Origin: Candidatus Thiodictyon syntrophicum
GTDB taxonomy: Bacteria > Pseudomonadota > Gammaproteobacteria > Chromatiales > Chromatiaceae
Direction of reading: 5' to 3'
Assembly: GCF_002813775.1 (NCBI RefSeq)
Contig: NZ_CP020370.1
Location: 4,303,501 to 4,367,500 of the forward strand
DNA: 64,000 bases
Below, in pieces: positions 13,831-22,654 of this stretch (the first letter of the stretch is position 1; each line of letters begins with the position of its first letter). A model generated the notes under the pieces. That model searched no databases, was not told the DNA's origin, and saw only the letters and a list, made by a program, of their open reading frames with translations. The position numbers and the translations under genes were made by a program.

Positions 13831-16349
13831 TGCACGCTTTCTACGACTATCTCTGCGAGCACCTGGACGATCTGCTGCGCAAGCACTCGGTGGTCGTCTT
13901 CTACGATCCGCGCAGTGAGTTCAGGCCCTTTTTTGACCGGGAGTTGGAGCCGTTTGACGGCGATCCGCTGCCGCGGGTGACGATTGGTTCCAGTTCCGCC
14001 TTGCTCGCTCGCTACCAGGGCAGCTTCTTCGGCCTGCGTGCGGCAGTCGAGCCGATCGTGGCGGCCGACCAGCCGGAACCGCTGCTCCTGTATCTGCCGG
14101 GCATAGCCAAGGACCGCCTGGGCTCGGTGCTGATGGAACTGGAGCGGGCGGGGACCTGCTACGAGCCGCGCCTCAGGGGGCTTGCGCTGCACATGCTGCG
14201 CAGGCGGTTCACCGATGGGCAGATCGACGAGATGCTCCGGCCGGCGACCCTGACCTACGACGACATTGTCGCCTTCATGGGTCAGGGCGGACAGGTGACC
14301 TCGGTGCTGCACACCCTGTTCAGCGGTGTCCAAGGCGAGGTGCTGCTGACCCAGTGGCTGGCGTCTGACGCCAAGGATGCAGTGCTGGTCGAGAAGGAGG
14401 CGGTTCCCGAGTTGCTCAAGCTGATCAAGGTCCGCTTGGGACTGGATCTCCCGGCGGACACGACCCTCTCCCAGGCGCGGGAGAAGACCTGCCGCTATGT
14501 TCTGGTCAATGAGTTCCGTGCCGACCTCTCTTGTGCCCCGCCCCCGTCGGTCGGAATGGTACCGGGTCCATCGACCAAGGAGCACGCCGAGCGTGTTCGC
14601 GATGTGGCGGAGGGCCTGCGGCAGCGCTATCCGCACGCGTACCTGGGCCTGGCGGATACCGTGGAGCAGCAGTTGGGGCTCGCGGGGGCCGGCGTACCGG
14701 CCGCTCATCTGGGGTGCATCGACACCTTCCGGTTCGAGGAGGGGCGGCTGCTCGCCCACGCCACGCAACTGATTGCCGGGAAGGACTTCGACGCGGCCTT
14801 GGGTATCGTCACCGCGCGCGGCCGCAGCTTCTGGGTCGATCGTGATCTGCGCCGCCAGGCCCAGTGGGAGGCGTGCCGGCTGATGGCGGAGCTCGGGCTT
14901 GGGCTTGAGCGGGTCCGCGTGGCACTGGGCAAGATGGCAAATGATCCCGCCAAGTGGCTCACCGCCTATACGGCCGAAGACGGTTGGCATCGCGCCGACA
15001 GCCTGCAGCGACGGCTGGAGGCCTGGGTCGCCAGGATGGACGACGAGCCGGAAGCGGAGCAGGCCCTGGCGGTCATCCGCAAGGAGCATGAATACCTGCT
15101 GCGGACGATGGCGGATGGATTCGCCAAGGCGTTCGCCGCATCCGCCTGGACGGTGCCCGGCGCGCTTCACCAGACCCGCATCTTCCCGGAGGTAGTGCAG
15201 GCCATGGGCGGGCGCGTTGCCTATTTCCTCGTCGATGCCATGCGCTACGAGATGGGAGTGGACCTGGCGTGCCAGATCGAAGGTGCCAAAGACCTGAGGG
15301 TCCAGGCGGCCGTTGCGGCGCTGCCATCGATCACCCCCGTCGGCATGGCAGCGCTGCTGCCTGGGGCCTCGGCCAGCTTCGACCTGATCGACGCGAAGGG
15401 CAAGCTGGCGGTGCGCATCGATGGCACGGAGATGGCCGTTCTCAACGAACGGTTGAAATTCCTCAAGGCCAAGGTGCCGGATGTGGTGGAGATGACCCTG
15501 GGCAGGCTGCTCGGCAGCTCCCCGGCAAGGATCCGCAATAAGATCGGCAGCGCCTCGCTGGTCGTGATCCGCTCCCAGGAGATCGATTTCGCCGGCGAGA
15601 CCGACAGCGACCTGCTCGCCCGGCAGGTGATGGACACCGTCATCGGCAACCTCGCACGGGCGGTGCGCAAACTCGCCGCCGCCGGTATCGAGCACTTCGT
15701 CATCACCGCCGACCACGGTCACCAGTTCGCCATCCGTAAGGACGATGACATGAAGACGGACAGCCCCGGGGGCGTCACCCTGGACCTGCACCGCCGCTGC
15801 TGGATCGGGCACGGGGGCAGCACACCGGCCGGGACCGTGCGGGTCGCCGGGGCTGAGTTGGGTTACCACACGGATCTCGACTATGTCTTTCCGACCGGGC
15901 TCGGGGTGTTCAAGGCGGGCGGCAGCCTGAGCTTCCACCACGGTGGATTCAGCCTGCAGGAGTTGGCGATCCCGGTCGTCAGTCTGCGCATGACAGCCGG
16001 CACGCCGGCGAAGATTCCCTGCGTGCAGGTCCGGATCGACGGCTGTCCAGCGGCGGTGACCAACCGTACCTTCGGGCTCAAGGTGGGCGATCTGCTCGCG
16101 ACTGAGCAGCTCGTTCTGCGGGTCGTGCTGATGGCCGGCGCAGAAGAGGTGGGTCACATGGGGATGGCGGTCGGCGGGGAACTCGACCGCGGTAAAGGCA
16201 CGCTGACACTGGCGCCGGGGACCGAGGCGAGCCTGGGCATGATGTTGACCAACGATACCTGCCAGTCCCTGCGGGTGGTGGTGCTGGATGCGCACACAGA
16301 CAGCGTGCTGGCCGAGTCAGAGGATTTGCCGGTGAAGCTGGGGATTTAG
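13830..16349 (+). CDS. pglZ: BREX phosphatase-like protein PglZ
   Basis: 839 residues from ATG 13830, overlapping the HNH stop by 1 nt. PglZ belongs to the alkaline phosphatase superfamily. The PglZ domain shows VAYFLVDAMRYEMGVDLA (metal-binding Asp and nucleophile region) near residue 470 and HFVITADHGHQFAIR with the metal-binding DHGH near residue 630. The N-terminal MHAFYDYLCEHLDDLL and VVVFYDPRSEFRPFF agree with type 1 BREX PglZ. It is essential for BREX and acts with PglX. The tandem repeat block begins right at its stop codon. Confidence 0.9.
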   Translation: MHAFYDYLCEHLDDLLRKHSVVVFYDPRSEFRPFFDRELEPFDGDPLPRVTIGSSSALLARYQGSFFGLRAAVEPIVAADQPEPLLLYLPGIAKDRLGSVLMELERAGTCYEPRLRGLALHMLRRRFTDGQIDEMLRPATLTYDDIVAFMGQGGQVTSVLHTLFSGVQGEVLLTQWLASDAKDAVLVEKEAVPELLKLIKVRLGLDLPADTTLSQAREKTCRYVLVNEFRADLSCAPPPSVGMVPGPSTKEHAERVRDVAEGLRQRYPHAYLGLADTVEQQLGLAGAGVPAAHLGCIDTFRFEEGRLLAHATQLIAGKDFDAALGIVTARGRSFWVDRDLRRQAQWEACRLMAELGLGLERVRVALGKMANDPAKWLTAYTAEDGWHRADSLQRRLEAWVARMDDEPEAEQALAVIRKEHEYLLRTMADGFAKAFAASAWTVPGALHQTRIFPEVVQAMGGRVAYFLVDAMRYEMGVDLACQIEGAKDLRVQAAVAALPSITPVGMAALLPGASASFDLIDAKGKLAVRIDGTEMAVLNERLKFLKAKVPDVVEMTLGRLLGSSPARIRNKIGSASLVVIRSQEIDFAGETDSDLLARQVMDTVIGNLARAVRKLAAAGIEHFVITADHGHQFAIRKDDDMKTDSPGGVTLDLHRRCWIGHGGSTPAGTVRVAGAELGYHTDLDYVFPTGLGVFKAGGSLSFHHGGFSLQELAIPVVSLRMTAGTPAKIPCVQVRIDGCPAAVTNRTFGLKVGDLLATEQLVLRVVLMAGAEEVGHMGMAVGGELDRGKGTLTLAPGTEASLGMMLTNDTCQSLRVVVLDAHTDSVLAESEDLPVKLGI

Positions 16350-16657
16350 GGTGCGGGGTGCAGGGTGCAGGGTGCAGGGTGCGGGGTGCAGGGTGCAGCA
16401 GAACCAGTCACCGGACCCTGACCCCTGAACCCCGAACCCTGAACCCCGAACCCCGAACCCCGAACCCCGAACCCTGAACCCTGAACCCTGAACCCTGAAC
16501 CCCGAACCCTGAACCCTGAACCCTGAACCCTGAACCCCGAACCCCGAACCCTGAACCCCGAACCCTGAACCCCGAACCCCGAACCCCGAACCCCAAACCC
16601 CGAACCCCGAACCCCGAACCCCGAACCCCGAACCCCGAACCCCGAACCCCGAACCCT
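16349..16657 (+). repeat. Long tandem-repeat block between pglZ and brxL
   Basis: Two parts. Bases 16350-16395 are GGGTGCAG/GGGTGCG units. Bases 16420-16657 are over thirty head-to-tail heptamers of CCCGAAC or CCTGAAC. It is the longest copy of the heptamer family in the window and ends at the base before the brxL ATG codon. On the opposite strand the same units give an open Gly/Ser/Arg-rich frame, an artefact of the repeat. Confidence 0.95.
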
Positions 16658-16668
16658 CATGACTGACT

Positions 16669-16675
16669 CCCCCCC
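16669..16675 (+). other. C7 tract and apparent 1-nt frameshift at the brxL start
   Basis: The only ATG in the expected place (16659) reads MTDSPPP and then leaves the brxL frame. Adding one C to the C7 tract gives MTDSPPSRNPLDDKVNRVFA, running straight into the normal BrxL start. As written, the brxL frame has a TGA at 16664 and no ATG. The cause could be slipped-strand phase variation, a real mutation or a sequencing error in a homopolymer. Confidence 0.75.
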
Positions 16676-16723
16676 TCCCGCAACCCCCTCGACGACAAGG
16701 TCAACCGGGTATTCGCCGGCAAG

Positions 16724-18697
16724 GTGGTCCGCAAGGACCTGGTCCGTAAGGTCAAGGTCGGCGCCAACGTCCCGGTCTTCGTCCTGGAGTACCTGCTCGG
16801 CAAATACTGCGCCTCGTCCGACGAGATGGCGATCCAGATGGGGCTGCAGGTCGTCAATGACACCCTGGCTGACAACTACATTCGCCCGGACGAAAGCACG
16901 AAGGCCCAGAGTAAGGTAAAGGAGAACGGTCGCCACACCTTCATCGACAAGGTCAAGGTCCGCCTGGTGGACTCCCAATACTGGGCGGAGGTCACCAACT
17001 TCGGGCACACCTATGTGCACATCCCCGACCGCTACGTGCGGGACTTCGACCGGCTCCTGACCGGCGGCATCTGGGCGCAGGTGGACATGCGCTTCGAGTA
17101 CGACGAGGATACCAAGGGCAAGAATCCATTCTGGATCGACAAGCTCACGCCCATCCAGCTCGCGAGCTTCGACCTGGAGGAATTCCGTCGGCTGCGCGCC
17201 GAATTCAGCACCGATGAGTGGCTGGACCTCATCATGCGCAGCATGGGGTACGAGCCGACGGTGATGGAACGGCGGGTCAAGCTCCTGTTCCTCTGCCGGC
17301 TGATCCCGCTGTGCGAGCGCAACTACAACCTGGTGGAGCTGGGTCCGCGCGGCACCGGCAAGAGTTATGCGGTGCAGGAGCTTTCGCCCTACGCGGCCCT
17401 GCTCACCGGCCCGACGACGGTGGCGAATCTGTTCGGCCACATGAACGGCAAGCAGAAAGGGATGCTGATGATCTGGGACGTGGTCGGTTTCGACGAGGTG
17501 GCCGACCTGCAAAAGATGCCCAAGGAGGTCATCACGACGCTCAAGACCTTCTGCGAGTCCGGCCAGTTCCAGCGCGGCCAGGAGGCCATGGCGGGGTATG
17601 CCAGTATCGCCATGTTTGGCAACACCCAGCAGCCGATCGACGTGATGGTCCAGACGGGACACCTGTTCGCGCCCATGCCGGATGTGATCCGCGACGACAT
17701 GGCCTTCATCGACCGGCTGCATTTCTACCTGCCGGGCTGGGAAGTGCCGAAGATGCGCAACGAGCACTTCACCGACCACTACGGGTTCGTCATCGACTAC
17801 CTGGCCGAGGCCCTGCGGGAGCTGCGCAAGCACAACTTCACCGAGATCATCGACCACTATTTCTCGCTGGGCGCCCACCTGAACGCCCGTGACCGTAAAG
17901 CCGTCCGTCGCACCGTGTCTGGTCTGGTAAAGATCCTGCACCCCCATGGACAGGTTTCTCAGGAGGACCTTGCCGAGCTGTTGGAGCTGGCATTGGAAGG
18001 ACGGCGCCGGGTGAAGGAGCAGCTCAAGAAAATGGGCTCCTTCGAGTACTACCAGACCTCCTTCAGCTATCTGGTCAACGACACCGGTGAGGAGACCTTT
18101 GTCGGTGTGCCTGAGCAAGGCGGTCGGGGCCTTATCTCAGCAGACCCGCTGCCGCCCGGTACCGTCTATGCCGCCGCCGTGAGCGGTGACGGGACCGTTG
18201 GTCTCTACCGCGTCGAGGTCACATTATCGTCCGGCACCGGTAAGCTCAAGCTCGCCGGTGGTGTGAGCGGGGCGATGAAAGAGTCCGTGAGCCGAGCCTT
18301 CAGTTACCTGTCCGCGAACAAGACCGCCTTCGGTGTGCCGCGGGAGCTCGATACCTCGGATTTCCATGTCGAGGTCATCGACCTGCTCGGCAACAAGGTC
18401 GAGGCCGAGATTGGCGTCGCCTTCTTCGTCGCCGCCTACTCGGCGCTTCGCAAGTCGCCGTCTCAGCCCGCGCTGCTGGTGCTGGGTGACCTGAGCATCC
18501 AGGGCAACATCAAGCCCGTGCGCTCCCTCACCGAGCCCCTCCAGGTCGCCATGGACAACGGCGGCAAGCGGGCGCTGATCCCGATCGAGAACAAGCGGCA
18601 GTTCCTGGACGTGAACCCGGACGTGCTGGAGCAGGTCGACCCGGTGTTTTTCGGCGATATGCGCCAGGCGGCGTTCAAGGCACTTGGCTTGACCTGA
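16724..18697 (+). CDS. brxL: BREX Lon-like AAA+ protein BrxL
   Basis: 657 residues if started at GTG 16724. The family start (about 19 residues earlier) would be reached from ATG 16659 if the C7 tract had one more base. The N-terminus VRKDLVRKVKVGANVPVFVL is the conserved BrxL start. Walker A is GPRGTGKSYAVQ near residue 210, and Walker B-like LMIWDVVGFDEVADL is near 250. The C-terminal 190 residues are Lon-protease-like (LLVLGDLSIQGNIKPVRSL). The standard Lon Ser box is not evident, since EAEIGVAFFVAAYSAL stands at that place. BrxL is the DNA-binding effector or accessory factor of type 1 BREX, and its presence defines the type here. Confidence 0.85.
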   Translation: MVRKDLVRKVKVGANVPVFVLEYLLGKYCASSDEMAIQMGLQVVNDTLADNYIRPDESTKAQSKVKENGRHTFIDKVKVRLVDSQYWAEVTNFGHTYVHIPDRYVRDFDRLLTGGIWAQVDMRFEYDEDTKGKNPFWIDKLTPIQLASFDLEEFRRLRAEFSTDEWLDLIMRSMGYEPTVMERRVKLLFLCRLIPLCERNYNLVELGPRGTGKSYAVQELSPYAALLTGPTTVANLFGHMNGKQKGMLMIWDVVGFDEVADLQKMPKEVITTLKTFCESGQFQRGQEAMAGYASIAMFGNTQQPIDVMVQTGHLFAPMPDVIRDDMAFIDRLHFYLPGWEVPKMRNEHFTDHYGFVIDYLAEALRELRKHNFTEIIDHYFSLGAHLNARDRKAVRRTVSGLVKILHPHGQVSQEDLAELLELALEGRRRVKEQLKKMGSFEYYQTSFSYLVNDTGEETFVGVPEQGGRGLISADPLPPGTVYAAAVSGDGTVGLYRVEVTLSSGTGKLKLAGGVSGAMKESVSRAFSYLSANKTAFGVPRELDTSDFHVEVIDLLGNKVEAEIGVAFFVAAYSALRKSPSQPALLVLGDLSIQGNIKPVRSLTEPLQVAMDNGGKRALIPIENKRQFLDVNPDVLEQVDPVFFGDMRQAAFKALGLT

Positions 18698-18764
18698 TCG
18701 AGTGCCCCCTCCTAATCGGGAAGAGAGACGCTCGGCGAGGCAGTCAATGCAAACATTTGCGAAT

Positions 18765-18839
18765 TCACTGTCGCAGGTCCGCGACGGTGCGGAGCCCCAA
18801 CCGCTTGAGGATGTCGTGCCTCACCACCGACTCGCGCAT
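18765..18839 (-). pseudogene. LuxR-type helix-turn-helix tail remnant
   Basis: On the - strand the frame reads MRESVVRHDILKRLGLRTVA, DLRQ and stop. This is the last two helices of a LuxR/FixJ-type DNA-binding domain. Upstream sequence to 18957 gives no continuous regulator, so only a fragment remains, at the right edge of the BREX island. Confidence 0.45.
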
Positions 18840-18957
18840 GGTAGATCCTCAAGTGTGTTGGTGTGCCGCTCGCCTTGCCGGCGGTCTGGATGCGCTTGGA
18901 GCCGCCACCGAGCCAGGATGGCTGCGGTGTCGCACCCTGCGCCTGACAGCACGCGAA

Positions 18958-19590
18958 TCAGTCAGTCCCCTTGGGCGTCTGGTAGAGGAAGGCATAAATC
19001 GTCGCCGCCATCTGTTGATAGCCCTCGGCATTTGGGTGGATGTTGTCGGCACACAGCTCCGGTCGGCTCAAGATCTCCGAAAATACCTTTTCGACGAGCG
19101 GCACACCGTCTTCCAGGGCCAACTCCCGATAGATCGGCGCGTCGTTCTTGGCGCCGGACAGGATCCCAAGCAGCGAGACTTGCGGCACCGCCACGAGCAC
19201 CGCTTGCGCGCCGCTCTGCCTCACGGACTGGACGATGCGGCGTATATCGTCTTTGACGGCGGCTTGTGGTCGCCGTCGCAGGAAGTCGTTGCCGCCGATT
19301 TCGATGACGACCAGGGCCGGTTGGTACTGGGTCAGCACCGCTTCGATGCGATCCCTGGCGTGCTCGGCCGTATCGCCGGGGACCCCGGCATTGACGACCG
19401 TCCAGCCGCTGAGCTCGGCCAGCCGACCGGGCCAATCCTCCCCCGAAGCAGCGCCGGTGCCAAACGTGACGCTGTCGCCGAACGCAACCACGGTCGCCCT
19501 TGGCGGGATGGGCGTCGGCGTCGGCATCCGGTCGCAGGCATTCAGCAACCAGGCGCAGAGCAGGACGGCAAACAACGCTCGCAGGCGCAT
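18958..19590 (-). CDS. SGNH/GDSL hydrolase, putative lipoprotein
   Basis: 210 residues. The signal region MRLRALFAVLLCAWLLNAC ends in a lipobox-like LNAC (Cys 19), suggesting a lipoprotein. The GDSL family blocks are present: block I VVAFGDSVTFG (Ser 40), block III IEIGGNDFLRR and block V DNIHPNAEGYQQM with the catalytic Asp/His. Members act as arylesterases, thioesterases or lysophospholipases; size and motifs resemble TesA-type enzymes. It follows the arylsulfatase and HAD phosphatase genes on the same strand, 105 nt after the latter. Confidence 0.8.
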   Translation of the reverse strand: MRLRALFAVLLCAWLLNACDRMPTPTPIPPRATVVAFGDSVTFGTGAASGEDWPGRLAELSGWTVVNAGVPGDTAEHARDRIEAVLTQYQPALVVIEIGGNDFLRRRPQAAVKDDIRRIVQSVRQSGAQAVLVAVPQVSLLGILSGAKNDAPIYRELALEDGVPLVEKVFSEILSRPELCADNIHPNAEGYQQMAATIYAFLYQTPKGTD

Positions 19591-19695
19591 CAGTCGCCCT
19601 CCTTCGACACGTCCAGCGGCTCAATGAGGTCGCGGCCGCCGCCTGGAAATCGGGGACGTACCTTGGGATTCGATGCGAGGAAGCCAATAACCTGG

Positions 19696-20730
19696 CTACT
19701 CGAAGGAAAAGATCGTCTTCCAGTCGTCCTTCATGCTGACGACCACCCAGCCCTGCTTCTTCGCCTGGTCGTACAGCGCCTGGGGGAAGGTGCCGATCTT
19801 GGTAGCGGGCAGCCCTTGCGCCGGGCCATAGGCGTACTCCCGCCGCGCGTCGTCGTGCAGTACGATCATCGACAAACGCGCACCCTCGCCGGCCTTGGTG
19901 TATTCAAGCATCTGAGCATCGCCCCCGGAGTTGCCGAAGGCGGCCCGCGGACGCCGGCCGATCATCAAATGAATCGCCTCCGGCTTGCCGGGCCCGTCGT
20001 CGTGCAGGAGCAGCTTCGGCTCCTTGATGAGCACCGGCTCGCCATCCTTCGCATAGCCGTACTTGGTCGCCCCCGCGGACCCGACCACCTGCGCGGGCGG
20101 GATGCCGTAAGTGCCATCACTGTAGGCCCGGACGAAGTCCTGACCACCGCCGGTGACGATGTAGGTCTGGTAGCCGCTGCTACGCAGAAACCGCAACACC
20201 TCCTGCATGGGCAGATAGGTCAGCTCGGTGTAGGGGCGTTTCCACCGCGGGTCGCGGGCCGCGCTGATCCAACGCTTCACGTCGGCATTGAACGCCTCGA
20301 CCGACATGCCGGTCAGGGTCGCTGCCGCAATCTTCGCCAGGTCCTTCTCATCGAGCGTCGCGATGGCCGCCCGGTCGCCCGCCAGGAACCTCATCACGGT
20401 CTTGAACGGCTCCTCCTGGGCAAGCGCCGGGTTCGCCTCGACGAGTGCCGGAACCCGCTCCAGAGAGTACATCATCTGGGTGTAGACTGGATGCGAGACC
20501 CACAGGGTGCCGTCCTGGTCGAAGGTGGCGATACGCTCCGACGGCGGCACGAAGGTCGGGCTCGCCGGGTCGGTGGTCGCCTGCACGAAGGAAAGGATGG
20601 CCTGCTTGGCCGGCCCCTCGTTCCAGGAAGGCAATGGATCGGCCTGGGCGCGCACGCCGGTGCCGAGGGTAAAGAGCACCCCCAGGGCGAGGATGCGGGC
20701 AGCCGTTAAGAGACGACGAATGAGCGTCAT
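19696..20730 (-). CDS. Secreted HAD-superfamily phosphatase
   Basis: 344 residues with an N-terminal signal peptide ending near VRAQA (about residue 30). HAD motif I is ATFDQDGTLW (Asp 71 and Asp 73), motif II is YIVTGGGQDF, the motif III Lys is in IKEPKLLL, and motif IV is AFGNSGGDAQML. The fold is of the SerB/phosphoserine-phosphatase type with a helical cap. It probably removes phosphate from small molecules in the periplasm; the substrate is unknown. It starts 49 nt after the arylsulfatase and has a purine-rich site AAGAGG before the ATG. Confidence 0.8.
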   Translation of the reverse strand: MTLIRRLLTAARILALGVLFTLGTGVRAQADPLPSWNEGPAKQAILSFVQATTDPASPTFVPPSERIATFDQDGTLWVSHPVYTQMMYSLERVPALVEANPALAQEEPFKTVMRFLAGDRAAIATLDEKDLAKIAAATLTGMSVEAFNADVKRWISAARDPRWKRPYTELTYLPMQEVLRFLRSSGYQTYIVTGGGQDFVRAYSDGTYGIPPAQVVGSAGATKYGYAKDGEPVLIKEPKLLLHDDGPGKPEAIHLMIGRRPRAAFGNSGGDAQMLEYTKAGEGARLSMIVLHDDARREYAYGPAQGLPATKIGTFPQALYDQAKKQGWVVVSMKDDWKTIFSFE

Positions 20731-20779
20731 GATGGCCTCTTGCTCCTAATCGATGAGACTGCGGTTTGTGAACCGCCCC

Positions 20780-22438
20780 TTAACCGCCGCCGAGCCCCGT
20801 CGGCACCTTGCCCTGCAGGTCCTTCAGCAGCGGCGCCGGGTTCTGCGGATGCTGCAGGTCGGGAACGATGTCGTTCGAGGCGCCGCCCGGGAACCGCTCG
20901 ATGCTCGGGTACTTCATGATCGACTGATTGAAGTCCATGATCACCGGAAACACGAGCGCCCCGACCCAGCCGTTGTCCTGCCCCGCGTAACGCCCCGGCG
21001 AGGAGGTCATCACGCGCGTCGCGGCCGCGCCGTTGAAGATCATGTCGTACTTCTCGTAGGGGTCCATCGTGAGGTTATAGAGGCCGCCGATGGCGCCCAG
21101 GTTCGCCTCCACCCCGAGCCAGGAGTCCTTGGCCGTGAAGAGATACTTCCAGGCGATGTTCACCCAGGGTTCCTTGGGGTCCCCGCCGATGTCGGCCCGC
21201 ACGCCCTGGAAGGTCTCCCCGTCGATATAGACCCAAGAGGTACGCGCCGAGTGCGGCGCCTTGCCCAGCACATAGGCGCTGTTGTCGATGCTGTCGAAGT
21301 AGATCCCCTTGCCGTCGTTGCCGACCCAGTCGTGGGGCGGGGGGGTGAGCCCGACCATGCCCGCCAGGGTCGCCCAGGCATCGATGTGTGACATCATCCC
21401 GCTATATTGGACGCCGGCCTGGACGTGTCCCGGCCACCACAGGAGGCCCGGCACGCGCCAACCGCCCTCGAAGGCCGTCCCCTTGGAACCGCGGAACGGC
21501 GTGGTCCCGGCATCCGGATAGGCATCCTGCCAGGCGCCGTTGTCGGCGGTGACGATAACGATGGTGTCGGGCGCGTGGGTGCGGATGGCATCCATGATCC
21601 GCCCGATGTCGGCGTCGAGCTCCATGAGCGAATCGGAGTAGTTGCCCAGGTGCGAGCGACCCCGGAAGGCCGGCGCGGGGTTGGTCGGGTTGTGCATCTT
21701 GATGAAGTTCACGTTCATGAAGAAGGGCTTGCCGTCCTTGGCGTGCTTCTCGATGTAGGCCACGGCCGAATCGGTCTGGCGGATATCGAAGGTCGCGAGC
21801 GCCGCGTAGTCGATCGTGCCCACCTTGGTGGCGGGCTGCCCCGCGACCCCTTCCCACTCACCCAGATTCACGCTCCCGTCATAGGCTTTCGCGAAGTCCG
21901 GATTGAACGAGGGAAACCAGGGGTGGAACCAACTCGAGGTATCGTTGTAGGCGTAGACGCCGGCATAGTAGGCGGCGAAGTGCTTCATCTCGTCGAAGCC
22001 GTGCTCGATCGGATAGGACTCCGGGATGTCACCCATATGCCACTTGCCGGAGAAATAGGTCGAGTAGCCGTTCTTCCGGAAGAACTCGGCAATCGTCGGG
22101 GTCTCCTTGCGCAGATAGTTCCGGTCCCCCGGGGCGACCACGATGGAGAGGGCCGAGCGGATGGGAATACGCCCGGTCATGAACGACGCGCGGCCGGCGG
22201 TGCAACTCGCCTGTCCGTACCAATTCGTAAAGACCGCCCCCTCCTTGGCGATCCGATCGACGCTCGGTGTCGGGTGACCCAGGGCGGCGCCCCCGCCCGA
22301 GTAGGCGCCGAAGTCTGACCAACCGGTATCGTCGGTCATGAGCATGACGATGTTCGGCCTCTGGCCGGCGGCCAGCGCCGGGGCGCTCGCCAGCACAAGG
22401 ATGATCGCAGCGATTTGCAGAGAAAAGGGTCGGGGCAT
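20780..22438 (-). CDS. Secreted arylsulfatase
   Basis: 552 residues. Signal peptide MPRPFSLQIAAIILVLASAP ends near ALAAG. The mature start PNIVMLMTDDTGWSDFG gives the metal-binding Asp pair. The sulfatase box SCTAGRASFMTGR places the formylglycine precursor at Cys 79 (CxAxR form). Other family blocks are GKWHMGDIPESY and VTADNGAWQDA. It hydrolyses sulfate esters in the periplasm and needs a formylglycine-generating enzyme, which is not in this window. It is the first gene of an apparent three-gene unit (sulfatase, HAD phosphatase, SGNH lipoprotein). Confidence 0.88.
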   Translation of the reverse strand: MPRPFSLQIAAIILVLASAPALAAGQRPNIVMLMTDDTGWSDFGAYSGGGAALGHPTPSVDRIAKEGAVFTNWYGQASCTAGRASFMTGRIPIRSALSIVVAPGDRNYLRKETPTIAEFFRKNGYSTYFSGKWHMGDIPESYPIEHGFDEMKHFAAYYAGVYAYNDTSSWFHPWFPSFNPDFAKAYDGSVNLGEWEGVAGQPATKVGTIDYAALATFDIRQTDSAVAYIEKHAKDGKPFFMNVNFIKMHNPTNPAPAFRGRSHLGNYSDSLMELDADIGRIMDAIRTHAPDTIVIVTADNGAWQDAYPDAGTTPFRGSKGTAFEGGWRVPGLLWWPGHVQAGVQYSGMMSHIDAWATLAGMVGLTPPPHDWVGNDGKGIYFDSIDNSAYVLGKAPHSARTSWVYIDGETFQGVRADIGGDPKEPWVNIAWKYLFTAKDSWLGVEANLGAIGGLYNLTMDPYEKYDMIFNGAAATRVMTSSPGRYAGQDNGWVGALVFPVIMDFNQSIMKYPSIERFPGGASNDIVPDLQHPQNPAPLLKDLQGKVPTGLGGG

Positions 22439-22654
22439 GGCAGGTCCCTCGGGTCGGAAACAGTTTGAACCAGTCTCACGGGCTTGGAAGGCCCCGGAAG
22501 GGTCCTCGATCCAAGCGGGGGCGCATCAGTATTCGACCATCTTCGCGCTTCGTCAAGACCGGCCGGGCCTCGTCGGCGGTCAGGAAGGCGTCACGCCGAC
22601 CATCTTGAAGGCGCGTTGCGCGCCGCCGACCTGATTGCCGCTGGCCGCGCCCTG

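Noticed and set aside
13800-16295. 831-codon open frame on the - strand opposite pglZ
   Set aside because: It mirrors pglZ codon by codon in a high-GC gene. The translation is His/Gln/Arg/Gly-rich with no family pattern, while the + frame has clear PglZ motifs.
16420-16657. Telomere-like or CRISPR-like array
   Set aside because: The units are 7 bp, contiguous and without spacers, so not CRISPR. Position between pglZ and brxL inside a chromosome segment excludes a telomere.
16346-18118. 590-codon open frame on the - strand through the tandem repeats and brxL
   Set aside because: Its C-terminal part is only the translated heptamer repeat (RGSGFGV units) and the rest is antisense to brxL.
18757-20709. 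650-codon + strand frame
   Set aside because: Antisense to the SGNH and HAD genes, which have signals and catalytic motifs in order.
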